DNA of 64,000 bases from Planctomycetota bacterium (GCA_016709145.1 JADJEK010000024.1:186001-250000), one strand, 5' to 3'; counted from the first letter of the stretch, positions 9,611-18,139 are shown. Notes: generated by a model not told the origin, from the sequence alone. Translations and numbers: made by a program.

Positions 9611-10642
9611 ATGGGGCGACGAGACCGTCTTGCCCAATCCGCGGACCGCCTGAAAAAGGCATGGGTAGTCGCGGCGCTATTGGCGGGGCGCCACCCTAGC
9701 AGGGCTGAGTTTATGATCCCTGATTATGGAACTTGGCCTCGAAAGCGCCTTCAGCAGCACGTAGCGGATCTTGAGTTCGATCTGCGAGCTGCACTCAGCG
9801 TGATCCTGCTGCACGACCCGAACCGAAACTTAGCGTCCGCAGTTGGCTGGCTGAAAAAAAGGTTCGACGATTGGGTGGCTGCCGGATGTGGCGTCTTTGT
9901 TGTCTCGGTGGCATGGGAGTTCGAGGCGCGCGTGGGCCGGCTTCGTGCTCGTGATGCTTTGGACGTTCCACCATACGCGCAGGTACTGCTCCAACCGGGT
10001 ACTCAGGTAGCGTTCCGCCATCCAGAGTACATGCTTGCGAGAGATCTCAGCTTACTCTACGGATTATTTCGCGATGCCGAAGACTTAATTTCAAGAGTCG
10101 ACTGGCGTCTTCCGCCTGAATGGGCTGCAGCTGCCAGCGAGAATGCGCTCGCATTGGGTCGCGCTACTATCCAGTGCTGTTTCAACCTATTGGAGGCCTT
10201 CACGGCCGGCCTTGCTAAAGCAGCTCTAATGACATCCAATGGTATCGATGATAGAGTGGCGACACAGCTTCGGGATACACGATCATCGTTGCGACGACGC
10301 ATCGTCAGAGTGCCTGGCATTATGCGACCCGACAAGCCACCCTTGGATAGCAATCAGCCGCCGTTTTCCATCCTGTTCGACGATGTCAAGGTGCGTCGGG
10401 ACGCCTTTGTGCACTGCGAGCCAGGCCCTGAACAATCCGAGCGCGGCTACGTGAAGGAGGAGCTGTTTCACGGAGCTTGCGCGCCGGAGGTCGAGAAGGC
10501 AGTAGACGCCACATGCGACGCAATACGCATGGTTTGGCAATATGTATATGATCGGTCGAGACCGCGGTGGATGCGCGAACGGATGCAAGACCGTAGATTC
10601 TCCAGAGATAATCTCCGACTATGCACAGAGCGTTCTGACTAA
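9611..10642 (+). CDS. HEPN-like protein, candidate RNase partner of the DUF4062 gene
   Basis: This 343-residue protein was not recognised as a whole. The ATG at 9611 is preferred over 9578 because GGAGGGAG lies just upstream. The C-terminal third has a long helix (RATIQCCFNLLEAFTAGLAKAA) and then RRDAFVH, where R263 and H268 form the R-x4-H signature of HEPN nucleases with an acidic residue right after the arginine, as is usual in that superfamily. The N-terminal part is helical with a conserved-looking WEFEARVGR segment. It lies 74 bases upstream of a DUF4062 gene in the same orientation, so co-transcription is likely. GC and codon use are lower than in the flanking chromosome. The HEPN assignment rests on a short motif and is tentative. 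Confidence 0.6.
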   Translation: MGRRDRLAQSADRLKKAWVVAALLAGRHPSRAEFMIPDYGTWPRKRLQQHVADLEFDLRAALSVILLHDPNRNLASAVGWLKKRFDDWVAAGCGVFVVSVAWEFEARVGRLRARDALDVPPYAQVLLQPGTQVAFRHPEYMLARDLSLLYGLFRDAEDLISRVDWRLPPEWAAAASENALALGRATIQCCFNLLEAFTAGLAKAALMTSNGIDDRVATQLRDTRSSLRRRIVRVPGIMRPDKPPLDSNQPPFSILFDDVKVRRDAFVHCEPGPEQSERGYVKEELFHGACAPEVEKAVDATCDAIRMVWQYVYDRSRPRWMRERMQDRRFSRDNLRLCTERSD

Positions 10643-10716
10643 CAGCAGTCCACATTAGGTGACGTTTCTATCCTGCCACAGTCGAGCAGGATTGCGCGCC
10701 CAGAAGAAGGAAAGAG

Positions 10717-11676
10717 ATGGATCGTCGATTTCAGGTATTCGTGAGCTCCACGTTTCGCGACCTTCAGGACGAACGCCAGCAGGTCATGCAGGCTCTTCTC
10801 GAGCTTGACTGCATGCCGTCCGGGATGGAGCTATTTCCCGCGAGTGACGAATCAAAGTGGACGCTGATCACGCGTGTTATTGACGACTGCGACTACTATC
10901 TGGTGATCATCGGTGGCCGCTACGGCTCTGTGGATGCCGACGGAATCAGTTTCACCGAGCGTGAGTACGACTACGCCGTAAAGGCGAAGATTCCTGTGTT
11001 GGCTTTCTTGCACAACGATCCAGACGCCATACCCGCGGGCAGGTCTGAACTGGATCGGGCGGCTCGTGAGAAGCTCGATGCATTCAGAGCGAAAGCGGAG
11101 ACACGTATATGTAAACACTGGCGCACCCCGGAGGAACTGGGCGGCGTCGTCTCCCGCAGCCTAATTCAAATGATAAAGCTCCAGCCAAGAGAGGGCTGGG
11201 TGCGCGCGAGGTTCGCTAGCAGCCCAGAAGAGCTGCAGAAGCTCCGCTCAAAGATCGACGATTTGACTGCCAAGTTAGAAGCTGCTCGTACTGAGCCGCC
11301 AGCGGATGCCCTGCGCATGGCGCAAGGCGCACAAGTGTTTCGAGTCCGATACAAACTGACGAGTGGCAAAGAGCGTGTCGTGGATCTCAGTTGGGACTCA
11401 ATCTTTGCCTGTCTCGGCCCGACTATGTTCGACGAAGCTTCGGAAGTCGATCTCGTAAAGACCCTAGACAACAGAATCTCTCAGGAAGCCGGATTCCAGC
11501 GATGGCAAGTCGATGTTCGCGACGAGGACTTTCAGACAATCAAAGTTCAGCTGAGAGCTCTAGGCCTGATTCAAAAGAGCATTAGAAAGCGATCACTGAA
11601 AGACACGGGAACCTACTGGGCGCTGACTCCTTACGGGGAGCACTACGCCACAGTTCTCAAAGCGATTCCGGGGTAA
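10717..11676 (+). CDS. DUF4062 domain protein with coiled coil and C-terminal winged-helix-like domain
   Basis: The first 150 residues match DUF4062 closely: FQVFVSSTFRDLQDERQ, GMELFPASDESKW, VIDDCDYYLVIIGGRYGS and FTEREYDYA. This family has a TIR-like flavodoxin-type fold and often sits at the N-terminus of STAND-type NTPases, but no NTPase is fused here. Residues of about 168-195 form a short coiled coil (SPEELQKLRSKIDDLTAKLE). The C-terminal 100 residues resemble a winged helix (FQTIKVQLRALGLI, YWALTPYGEHYATVL). The start follows AAGGAAAG. It probably works with the upstream HEPN-like gene. A defence role is inferred from family and island context, not shown. Confidence 0.85.
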   Translation: MDRRFQVFVSSTFRDLQDERQQVMQALLELDCMPSGMELFPASDESKWTLITRVIDDCDYYLVIIGGRYGSVDADGISFTEREYDYAVKAKIPVLAFLHNDPDAIPAGRSELDRAAREKLDAFRAKAETRICKHWRTPEELGGVVSRSLIQMIKLQPREGWVRARFASSPEELQKLRSKIDDLTAKLEAARTEPPADALRMAQGAQVFRVRYKLTSGKERVVDLSWDSIFACLGPTMFDEASEVDLVKTLDNRISQEAGFQRWQVDVRDEDFQTIKVQLRALGLIQKSIRKRSLKDTGTYWALTPYGEHYATVLKAIPG

Positions 11677-11719
11677 GAGAGTGGCTATTAGGCGCTGGTC
11701 ACTCAAACACGCAAAACCT

Positions 11720-12265
11720 ATGAAACACCGAACCCAGCACGACCTGCTCGCGACCCTCCGAACACGGTTCGAGAAGCACCGACGACGCCACAAGGGCATC
11801 GCGTGGGAAGACGTTCGGACGAGATTGGAGGCGAACGACGCCGCGCTCACCACGCTCGCGGAGATGGAGCAATCAGGGGGAGAGCCGGACGTGATCGGCT
11901 ACGAAAAGAAGACCGGCAAGTACGTCTTCTGTGACTGTTCCGCCGAGAGTCCGGCGGGGCGTCGCAGCCTTTGCTACGACCGAAAGGCGCTGGACGCGCG
12001 GAAGGAGAACAAGCCGAAGGGAAGCGCCGCAGACTTCGCAGCCAAGATCGGCGCGGAACTCCTGACGGAGCAGCAGTACCGCGAACTGCAGGAGCTCGGC
12101 GAGTTCGACACCAAGACTTCGAGCTGGGTGGCGACTCCGGAGGATGTTCGGTCGTTGGGGGGCGCGCTCTTCTGCGATCGCCGCTACGGCAAGGTGTTCG
12201 TTTATCACAACGGAGCGGAGTCCTACTACGCAGCGCGAGGGTTCCGGGTGCGGCTCTGCGTGTGA
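11720..12265 (+). CDS. DUF4256 family protein
   Basis: This 181-residue protein matches DUF4256 along its whole length: LRTRFEKHRRRHKGIAWEDV, GGEPDVIGYEKKTG, DCSAESPAGRRSLCYD, LLTEQQYRELQELGEFDTKT, and the very conserved end DRRYGKVFVYHNGAESYYAA. The ATG at 11720 matches the usual N-terminus of the family; a GTG at 11681 in the same frame would add 13 residues. The function of the family is unknown. It is a common single gene in many bacteria, and its higher GC than the preceding pair suggests it may not belong to the same transcription unit. Confidence 0.85.
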   Translation: MKHRTQHDLLATLRTRFEKHRRRHKGIAWEDVRTRLEANDAALTTLAEMEQSGGEPDVIGYEKKTGKYVFCDCSAESPAGRRSLCYDRKALDARKENKPKGSAADFAAKIGAELLTEQQYRELQELGEFDTKTSSWVATPEDVRSLGGALFCDRRYGKVFVYHNGAESYYAARGFRVRLCV

Positions 12266-12469
12266 GTCGTGAGATCGCCAAATTGACGGAACCGTGCGCG
12301 TGCGGCCCGTCCTCTCGCTCGAGCGGACAGCCGTACTACGCTTCGCCGCGCCGCTCTCGTGTGTCACCGAACACTCAAAACCGGCCACGAGGGAACGATT
12401 CAAAACCGGCCACTCTGAGCGAGGGCGCGAAAGGCGCCCGACGATGTCCGCTTCCCTTCGGAGGCGGGC

Positions 12470-14059
12470 ATGTCGAATCAGCTCAAGATGGCGCAGATCC
12501 ACACGATCGAGCAATTGCTGAGGCACGGATGGTCCCATCGGCGGATCGCCCGCGAGCTCGACATCCATCGCGACACGGTCGCGCGTTATGCGCGAGGTCG
12601 GCCGCCTGACCCGGGTTCAAAACCGGCCATTTCGACCGCCGGCTCGGGGCAGTCGATCGAGCCGCCGCCGGATTCAAAACCAGCCATTTCGACCGCCGGC
12701 TCGACCGAGCTGATCGAGCCGTCGTCCGACTCAAAACCGGCCATTTCGACCGCCGGGGTTGCGGGTCGAAAGTGCGAGTGCGATCCGCACCGTGAGACGA
12801 TCGTCGCCAAGCTCGCGCTCGGCCTGAGCGCGCAGCGCATCCACCAGGACCTCGTCGCCGAGCACGGCTACGCGCACAGCTACGAGAGCGTGAAGCGCTT
12901 CGTGCGCAAGCTGGGCGCGTCGAGGCCCATTCCGTTCCGGCGCATGGAGACGCTGCCCGGCGAAGAAGCCCAGATCGACTACGGAGTCGGCGCGTTCACG
13001 GTCAAGCCGGGCTCGAAGAAGAAGAAGCGACCGCAGTTGCTGCGCGTCGTGCTGAGCCACTCGCGCAAGGCCTACTCCGAGGTCATGTGGCGCCAGGACA
13101 CCGAGTCGCTGATCCGCGGCATCGAGAATGCGTTCCATCACTTCGGCGGCGTGCCCAAGACGCTGGTCCCCGACAATCTCAAAGCCGCGATGCTCGAGCA
13201 CGACTGGTGCGATCCGACGATCACGCCGAAGTTCGAGGCGTTCGCTCGGCACTACGGCGTTGCCGTGCTGCCGACCAAACCGCGCACGCCGCGCCACAAA
13301 GGCAAGGTCGAGCGCTGCGTCGCCTTCGCTCAGGACAATGCTCTGAAGGGCAGGCAATTCGCTTCGCTCGCCGCGCAGAACGAGCTCCTGCGCGATTGGG
13401 AGACGAAAGTCGCAGATCAGCGCATCCACGGCACCACGAGGAAGCAGGTGCACGCGCTGTTCGAAGCGGATGAGAGACACGCGCTGCTACCGCTGCCCGC
13501 CGAGCGCTTCCCGTTGTTCCACGAGACGCAGCGCACCGTGCATCGCGACGGTCACATCGTGATCGAGAAGGCGTTTTATTCGGTACCGCCCGAGTTCCTC
13601 GGGCGGCCGGTGTGGGTGCGCTACGACTCGCGCCTCGTGCGCATCTTCGATCACGCGCTCTCCGAGATCGCGCTCCACGTCCGCGTCGATCCCGGACGCT
13701 TCAGCACCGATCGCGCGCACATCGTCGACGAGAAGATCTCCGCGATCGAGCGCGGCACCGAATGGATGCTCGAGCGCGCGGCACGCATCGGCGAAGAGAG
13801 CTCACGCTACGCGCAGGCGCTGCTGTCGTATCGCGGCATCGCCGGCATCCGCGTGCTGCAAGGCTTCCTCGGGCTCACGAAGAAGCACTCTTGGGAAGAG
13901 ATCGAGCGCGCGTGTCGTGTCGCGCTGTCGCATCACGCGTACCGACTGAAGACGCTGCGTCGCTTGCTCGCGCAGCAGCCAGCAGCGACGCAGCAGCTCG
14001 AGTTCATCGACAGCCATCCGTTGATCCGCGATCCGCACGAGTACGGCGAGTTCAGGTAA
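12470..14059 (+). CDS. istA: IS21 transposase IstA
   Basis: This 529-residue protein has an N-terminal helix-turn-helix (LLRHGWSHRRIARELDIHRD) and then a DDE integrase core. Core motifs include the first aspartate in PGEEAQIDYG, the second in LVPDNLKAAM and the glutamate in HKGKVERCVAF, followed by the IstA C-terminal domain. The start at 12470 follows GGAGG. Unusually, residues of roughly 48-100 contain three near-identical units SKPAISTAG spaced 19 residues apart. They are encoded by DNA that copies the element's own terminal binding motif (see the repeat entry). It acts with IstB to insert the element. Confidence 0.95.
   Translation: MSNQLKMAQIHTIEQLLRHGWSHRRIARELDIHRDTVARYARGRPPDPGSKPAISTAGSGQSIEPPPDSKPAISTAGSTELIEPSSDSKPAISTAGVAGRKCECDPHRETIVAKLALGLSAQRIHQDLVAEHGYAHSYESVKRFVRKLGASRPIPFRRMETLPGEEAQIDYGVGAFTVKPGSKKKKRPQLLRVVLSHSRKAYSEVMWRQDTESLIRGIENAFHHFGGVPKTLVPDNLKAAMLEHDWCDPTITPKFEAFARHYGVAVLPTKPRTPRHKGKVERCVAFAQDNALKGRQFASLAAQNELLRDWETKVADQRIHGTTRKQVHALFEADERHALLPLPAERFPLFHETQRTVHRDGHIVIEKAFYSVPPEFLGRPVWVRYDSRLVRIFDHALSEIALHVRVDPGRFSTDRAHIVDEKISAIERGTEWMLERAARIGEESSRYAQALLSYRGIAGIRVLQGFLGLTKKHSWEEIERACRVALSHHAYRLKTLRRLLAQQPAATQQLEFIDSHPLIRDPHEYGEFR
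12617..12743 (+). repeat. Three in-frame copies of the IS21 terminal motif inside istA
   Basis: The 13-bp motif TCAAAACCGGCCA (second copy with one change, CCAGCCA) occurs at 12617, 12674 and 12731, exactly 57 bases (19 codons) apart. Each copy is followed by the same TTTCGACCGCCGG. The same 13-mer forms the terminal repeats of the element. Here it is translated as SKPA. Confidence 0.9.
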
Positions 14060-14100
14060 GACGCGTTCTCCCAATCGACCTTCGCCGATCGGAGACCCGC

Positions 14101-14853
14101 ATGAAGGAGTCCTTGAAGAAGAGTCTGCGCGAGCTGCGCCTCTCCGGCATGGCCGACACGCTCGACGTGCGGCTGTCCGAGGCCAAAGGCAACGGTCTCG
14201 ATCACGGCGAGTTCCTCGAGCTCGCGCTGGGCGACGAGTTCTCGGTCAGGAAGCAGCGACTGTTCGAGCGCAGACTCAAGAGCGCGTGCTTCCGCGACCA
14301 GAAACGCCTCGACGAGTTCGACTGGGCGTTCAATCCGTCGATCAAGAAGAGCCAGATGCACGACCTCGCCGCGTGTCGCTTCGTGCGCGAATACAAAGAT
14401 GTGCTGTTGATCGGTCCGCCTGGCGTCGGCAAGAGCCACCTCGCGCAGGCGATCGGCTTCCACGCGATCCAGCAGGGCTTCGTCGTGCTTTATCGATCGA
14501 TCTTCGACCTGGTCCAGGACTTCATGCAGGACGAGACCTTCTCCGGCGACGACAAGGTCGACGCGAAGTATCTGCGGCCGGACCTGCTGATCATCGACGA
14601 CATGGGCATGAAGCAACTGCCGAAACGCTCAGGCGAGTACTTGTTCGAGGTCATCATGCGCCGCTACGAGAAGCGCTCGACACTGATGACGTCGAACCGG
14701 CCGATCGAGGAGTGGGGCAAGCTGCTCCAGGACGTGCCGAGCGCGACCGCCATCTTGGACCGCTTCCTGCATCACGCAGAGATCGTCGCCATCAAGGGCA
14801 AGAGCTACCGGCTGAAGGACAGGGCTCTTGTACGAACGAAGACCGACGAGTGA
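14101..14853 (+). CDS. istB: IS21 helper ATPase IstB
   Basis: This 250-residue AAA+ ATPase has Walker A at GPPGVGKSHLA, Walker B at LLIIDDMG, and sensor sequence TLMTSNRPIEEWG, all in the usual IstB order and length. The ATG at 14101 follows CGGAGA. Open frame upstream of this point is only a shadow of istA. It lies 41 bases after istA. IstB assembles on target DNA and licenses IstA-mediated insertion. It ends shortly before the right terminal repeats of the element. Confidence 0.95.
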   Translation: MKESLKKSLRELRLSGMADTLDVRLSEAKGNGLDHGEFLELALGDEFSVRKQRLFERRLKSACFRDQKRLDEFDWAFNPSIKKSQMHDLAACRFVREYKDVLLIGPPGVGKSHLAQAIGFHAIQQGFVVLYRSIFDLVQDFMQDETFSGDDKVDAKYLRPDLLIIDDMGMKQLPKRSGEYLFEVIMRRYEKRSTLMTSNRPIEEWGKLLQDVPSATAILDRFLHHAEIVAIKGKSYRLKDRALVRTKTDE

Positions 14854-14966
14854 GATCCCGGGTGCTCCGGGTGGCCGGTTTTGAATCGTTCCTCAGTGGC
14901 TGGTTTTGAATCGACCGGTGACACTCTCGTGGGAGCGGCAATCCTCGCATCGCTACCGGACAACCC

Positions 14967-15476
14967 ATGTCGGACCACTCGCACAGCCTGATTTCGTCGT
15001 ATCGCGAAGCTCTGCTCGAGCACCTCTTCGCGGGGGCCGTGATGCGTCACGTCTGGCTTTCGGGAACGAAGCGCCTCGAAGTCCTGAAGCCTCAGGTCGA
15101 CGATGGTGGGTACGACCTCGTGCTCGAGGCTGACGGCATCGTTCGCCACGTGCAGCTCAAGGCCACGTTCAGGGGATCGAAGGTCCGCAGCTTCAACATC
15201 AACAGTGCATTGGCCAAGAAGCCGAGCGGCTGCGTCATCGTGCTCGTCTTCGATCCCGAGACTCTGGAGCTCGGACCGTTCTATTGGTTCGGCGGTAAGC
15301 CCGGTAGACCCCTGCCCGACTTGGGAAGGTCGATCGCGCGGCATTCGAAGGGAAATGCAAAGGGCGTGAAGGCTCTTCGCCCGCAGATTCGGGTGCTCAA
15401 GCGATCCGCGTTCACGAAGGTCGAGTCGATCGCGGAACTTGCCCAATCTCTCTTCGGAGCGCTGGCGGCGCCGTGA
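14967..15476 (+). CDS. Small protein with PD-(D/E)XK nuclease-like signature
   Basis: The 169-residue protein was not recognised by name. Its middle has GGYDLVLEADGIVRHVQLKAT, in which D50 and Q63-x-K65 fit the D...(E/Q)xK core of restriction-endonuclease-like folds. A helix with E14 and E18 lies upstream, as in many such nucleases. The C-terminal part is basic. It starts 43 bases after the right end of the IS21 element, so its original promoter may have been displaced by the insertion. It could equally be a non-catalytic member of the fold. Convergent with the next gene, with a strong hairpin between them. Confidence 0.6.
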   Translation: MSDHSHSLISSYREALLEHLFAGAVMRHVWLSGTKRLEVLKPQVDDGGYDLVLEADGIVRHVQLKATFRGSKVRSFNINSALAKKPSGCVIVLVFDPETLELGPFYWFGGKPGRPLPDLGRSIARHSKGNAKGVKALRPQIRVLKRSAFTKVESIAELAQSLFGALAAP

Positions 15477-15595
15477 CGACACGGAGATGTTCGATGACGT
15501 GCGCACTACGCAGTTTGTCCGTCGCGTGAAGACGCGAATGCGTGGACCGGGCTGTCGCTCGTGCGCACTTCGGGAGCGCCGCTGGCGCAACGAGC

Positions 15596-15637
15596 TGCTC
15601 GAAGAGCGCCTTCTCGATTGAAGGCGCTCTTCGAGCA
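15596..15637. terminator. Bidirectional terminator-like hairpin
   Basis: A perfect 18-bp stem (15596-15613 with 15620-15637) closes a six-base loop TCGATT. It lies between two convergent genes, ending six bases before the minus-strand stop codon. Confidence 0.8.
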
Positions 15638-15642
15638 ACGGG

Positions 15643-16086
15643 TCATCGAACGACCCAGAGGAAGTGCCCGTTCTTTACCTCGGGTGAACCGTCGGATCCG
15701 ATCGAGTAACTGACCAGACCGTCATTCCCGGCGGCGGAAATGTGCAGACCCAGCGAACTGCCGGGGGCGATCGTCGCCGGCTTTCCGGACTGCTGGATCG
15801 TCACCGTCGAGTCTCCGAGATTGACGATGGTCAGCCGATGCGCATCGAAGCCAGCCCCATTGTTGTCCCACAAGTTGTAGACGAGTGATCCTGAAGTACC
15901 CTTTGCGCGGAAGACGCGCCCAGGTCCGAACTTGGCGCCATCTTGAAGCGACTTCGCGAACTCGTAGTCCTGTGCCTCCAGTTGCACGGACTTGGTCACC
16001 ACCGGAGTCGTGGCCGACGGTGACGCCCCTGCGACGCACACAACGACAACTGCCAGCGCAATGCCTCCCAGAAATCTCGTGTTCAA
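15643..16086 (-). CDS. Small secreted protein
   Basis: This protein is about 147 residues. A TTG start at 16086 is proposed because it gives a clean signal peptide (FLGGIALAVVVVCVAGAS). An in-frame ATG at 16215 would put 43 charged residues in front of it. The mature part is beta-rich, ending GSPEVKNGHFLWVV, with an LTIVNLGDSTVTIQQSG segment that suggests a small beta-sandwich. No family was recognised. Its upstream region runs into the left end of the IS1182 element at 16252. Confidence 0.6.
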   Translation of the reverse strand: MNTRFLGGIALAVVVVCVAGASPSATTPVVTKSVQLEAQDYEFAKSLQDGAKFGPGRVFRAKGTSGSLVYNLWDNNGAGFDAHRLTIVNLGDSTVTIQQSGKPATIAPGSSLGLHISAAGNDGLVSYSIGSDGSPEVKNGHFLWVVR

Positions 16087-16251
16087 GTTCCACCCCCAGT
16101 CCAAGACTCGCTGGCGCCGAACCGCCTCATGCCGAGGCGACGAATTCAACGCAGCGTTCGCACAGTTGGGCAACGACTCGTGGATCCAGTTTCGGCTGCC
16201 CTTCAACGGGTGCACTCAGATTCTGTCGTTTTGTTCAAAGTTCCTTCTTAG

Positions 16252-17731
16252 CAGCCCGTTGAAGAAGTGCGAGTTTGTCACACGACGACAGAGTGTGCAT
16301 AGCGCGAGTCGAAATGCACCGGTCGACGCTCCGGACTCGTGACAAGAGTCCTAATGGCGATCAGAAGTCGAGTGAATCGTCCCAGTAGGTCGAGAAGGGT
16401 CGCGAGGAAGGCCGCCATCGCGGCCTGCAGGCCCTTCGGCTTCCCGATTCCGCACAGTGCGAACAGCACTCGTCCGAGATTGTGAGCCGCGACGGTCATC
16501 AAGTAGCGTTTCGAGACGTCGACGAATCCCTTCAGCCAACTTCGTCTCGCGCCACCGGTCGTGCAGATGTGAGCAAAGCTGCGCTCGACTCGTTCGCTAC
16601 GTTGACGCTGCAGTCGCCGCGCTCTTCTGCTCTCCGCTCGGCGAGCGTTCGCGACCACGGCGCGCTTGACTTCCTCCGGCTTGCCTGCGAAGCGCCGCCG
16701 CCCACGTTGCTTCTTCACTGGGATGTACGTGCGCAGTCCGCTCGCGGCGCAAGTCGTGAGCGCCTCCGCGCTGTGATATCCCTTGTCGGCAACGACCTCT
16801 TCGATCACAGCGTCGGGCTCGACATCTTCCAGCACGGCCTGCGCTTGTGTCAGCGTAGCTTCCAAGCTCTGCGTATCGCTGCGGTTTCCCGGGTGGATCG
16901 TCGCCGCGATCACGATCTCGTTCTCGAGGTCGATTGCGTGTTCGGCCTTGTAGGACAGGTGCGTCCTGCCGTCCTTCATCTTCATGACGCGGCTGTCCGG
17001 GTCGGTCTTCGATTGCCAGTCGTCGTTCGATGTCTTCTTGCCGCCGCGATCGCGATCGAAGCGGCGCAGGTCGTCGTCGGACGGGTCTTCGATCCCCGCC
17101 TCTTTGGCCAACTTCCTCAAGTACGTCTTGTAGTCGTCGCCGGTGTCCTTGCGCACGATCGACTTCATCGCCGCGTTGGCGTCGAGCAACGTCGCGTCGA
17201 CGGCGATCGTCTTGATCTGAAGTAGCTTCTTCTCGCGCGCGATCCCCAGCACCAGCGCGAACACAGCTTCATGCACCTCGCTCGACAAGCGTTGGCGGAT
17301 GATGGTCAGGCTGGAGTGATCGGGAGACTTGCCCGTCAGACCGATCCCGAGGAACTCTCGGATCGCAAAGCTGTCGGCGCAGCGCCAGGCGATCCCGCGC
17401 TGCGAATCGATCCCCTCGAAGTACCCGACGAACAGCATGCGGAAATACACGCCGGGCGGAATCGACGGCCGGCCGCGCTGCTCGGCATAGAACGGCTCGC
17501 ACATCGCTTCGACCTTGCGGTCGAACCCCGACTCCTCGAGCAACCGGTTCAACGCTCCGTAGAACGGGTGTCCGGCTGACCGCGGCAGGTCAGCCGTCGC
17601 TACGAAGAGCTTCCCTGTCGTCTTACTTTTTCGTCCGAGTGCCATCGGCTGTCTCCTCGAGATACAAATCGGTGCACTCGACTCACGTCCGCATCGAAGA
17701 ATCCGGCAGGAGCGACTTTTTCAACGGGCTG
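16252..17731 (-). mobile_element. Complete IS1182-family insertion sequence
   Basis: The element is bounded by inverted repeats CAGCCCGTTGAARAAGT at 16252 and 17731, the typical IS1182 end. It is flanked by a 4-bp duplication TTAG (16248-16251 and 17732-17735). At 1480 bp it carries one intact transposase gene read from right to left. Insertion lies between the small secreted protein and the Fic region. Confidence 0.9.
16278..17645 (-). CDS. IS1182-family transposase
   Basis: This 455-residue DDE transposase has the DUF772 N-terminal domain (RGRPSIPPGVYFRMLFVGYF, then SFAIREFLGI) and an IS4-type catalytic core. Recognisable segments are IAVDATLLDANA (first aspartate), HLSYKAEHAID, VVADKGYHSAE (second aspartate), and VERSFAHICTTGGARRSW carrying the glutamate. 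The length and domain order are normal, with no frameshift, so it is probably functional. Confidence 0.92.
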   Translation of the reverse strand: MALGRKSKTTGKLFVATADLPRSAGHPFYGALNRLLEESGFDRKVEAMCEPFYAEQRGRPSIPPGVYFRMLFVGYFEGIDSQRGIAWRCADSFAIREFLGIGLTGKSPDHSSLTIIRQRLSSEVHEAVFALVLGIAREKKLLQIKTIAVDATLLDANAAMKSIVRKDTGDDYKTYLRKLAKEAGIEDPSDDDLRRFDRDRGGKKTSNDDWQSKTDPDSRVMKMKDGRTHLSYKAEHAIDLENEIVIAATIHPGNRSDTQSLEATLTQAQAVLEDVEPDAVIEEVVADKGYHSAEALTTCAASGLRTYIPVKKQRGRRRFAGKPEEVKRAVVANARRAESRRARRLQRQRSERVERSFAHICTTGGARRSWLKGFVDVSKRYLMTVAAHNLGRVLFALCGIGKPKGLQAAMAAFLATLLDLLGRFTRLLIAIRTLVTSPERRPVHFDSRYAHSVVV

Positions 17732-17742
17732 TTAGGGCCAAG

Positions 17743-17778
17743 CGTTATTCAAAGTTCCGCCCCGAACCTTGAATAACG
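17743..17778. terminator. Inverted repeat, possible terminator
   Basis: Arms 17743-17757 and 17764-17778 pair over 15 bases with one mismatch around a six-base CGCCCC loop. The element lies just outside the IS1182 right end. The 11-mer TTCAAAGTTCC in its left arm also occurs just outside the left end of the IS (16234-16244), so the two flanks of the IS share it. Confidence 0.5.
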
Positions 17779-17836
17779 ACTTTCCCTCCGAGCCAATCGG
17801 GATCCGAAAGCAGACAGCTCCCGTGCCCAATCCGAA

Positions 17837-18139
17837 CCGAGGGTCGCCGAGCGAAGCGACGGCAACCCGAGCCGTCACACCAACCCCTCAACCCCCCGGC
17901 CACCCCAATGCCCACCAAGTCGTAAGGCCCGGGCGGAGGGAGCCCCGACGCGAGGGCCTGTTGCGGTTCGGCGTATCAGGTCCACCCGGAGTTCGGCGAA
18001 GCAGGTCCACCCTGGTTCGGCCAAGCTGGTCCGGGTCGGTTCGGCCAAGCAGGTCCAGCGCGACCTCGGGGCGTGTCGTCGCACTGGCCCTCGCGTCGGG
18101 GCTCCCTCCGCCCGGGCCCGAACTCCGTGCTTCCCGCAC
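17837..18139. repeat. Hairpin repeat element, copy 1 (upstream of fic)
   Basis: This copy shares most of its sequence with 19586-19790 on the other side of the fic gene. It begins CCGAGGGTCGCCGAGCGAAG and ends CCGTGCTTCCCGCAC. It contains a perfect 33-bp inverted repeat (17926-17958 with 18086-18118). Relative to copy 2 it carries an internal insertion of tandem repeats. It makes up most of the gene-free stretch 17646-18362, which otherwise holds the right end of the IS1182 element. Confidence 0.85.
17966..18057. repeat. Four tandem 24-25-bp repeats
   Basis: Units start at 17966, 17991, 18015 and 18039, with consensus GTTCGGCSAAGCAGGTCC followed by a short variable end. The block sits in the loop of the copy-1 hairpin and is absent from copy 2, so it was inserted or expanded after duplication. 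Confidence 0.85.

Larger units (their letters stand above)
12362..14923 (+). mobile_element. Complete IS21-family insertion sequence
   Basis: The 2562-bp element is bounded by matching ends: TGTCACCG at the left and CGGTGACA at the right. It is flanked by a perfect 8-bp target duplication CTCTCGTG (12354-12361 and 14924-14931). Two copies of a 13-bp motif TCAAAACCGGCCA lie near the left end (12375 and 12400), and two inverted copies, one with a single change, lie near the right end (14872 and 14897). These are spaced 25 bases apart at both ends, as expected for IS21 multiple terminal repeats. It carries intact istA and istB, so it looks recent and potentially active. Confidence 0.95.
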
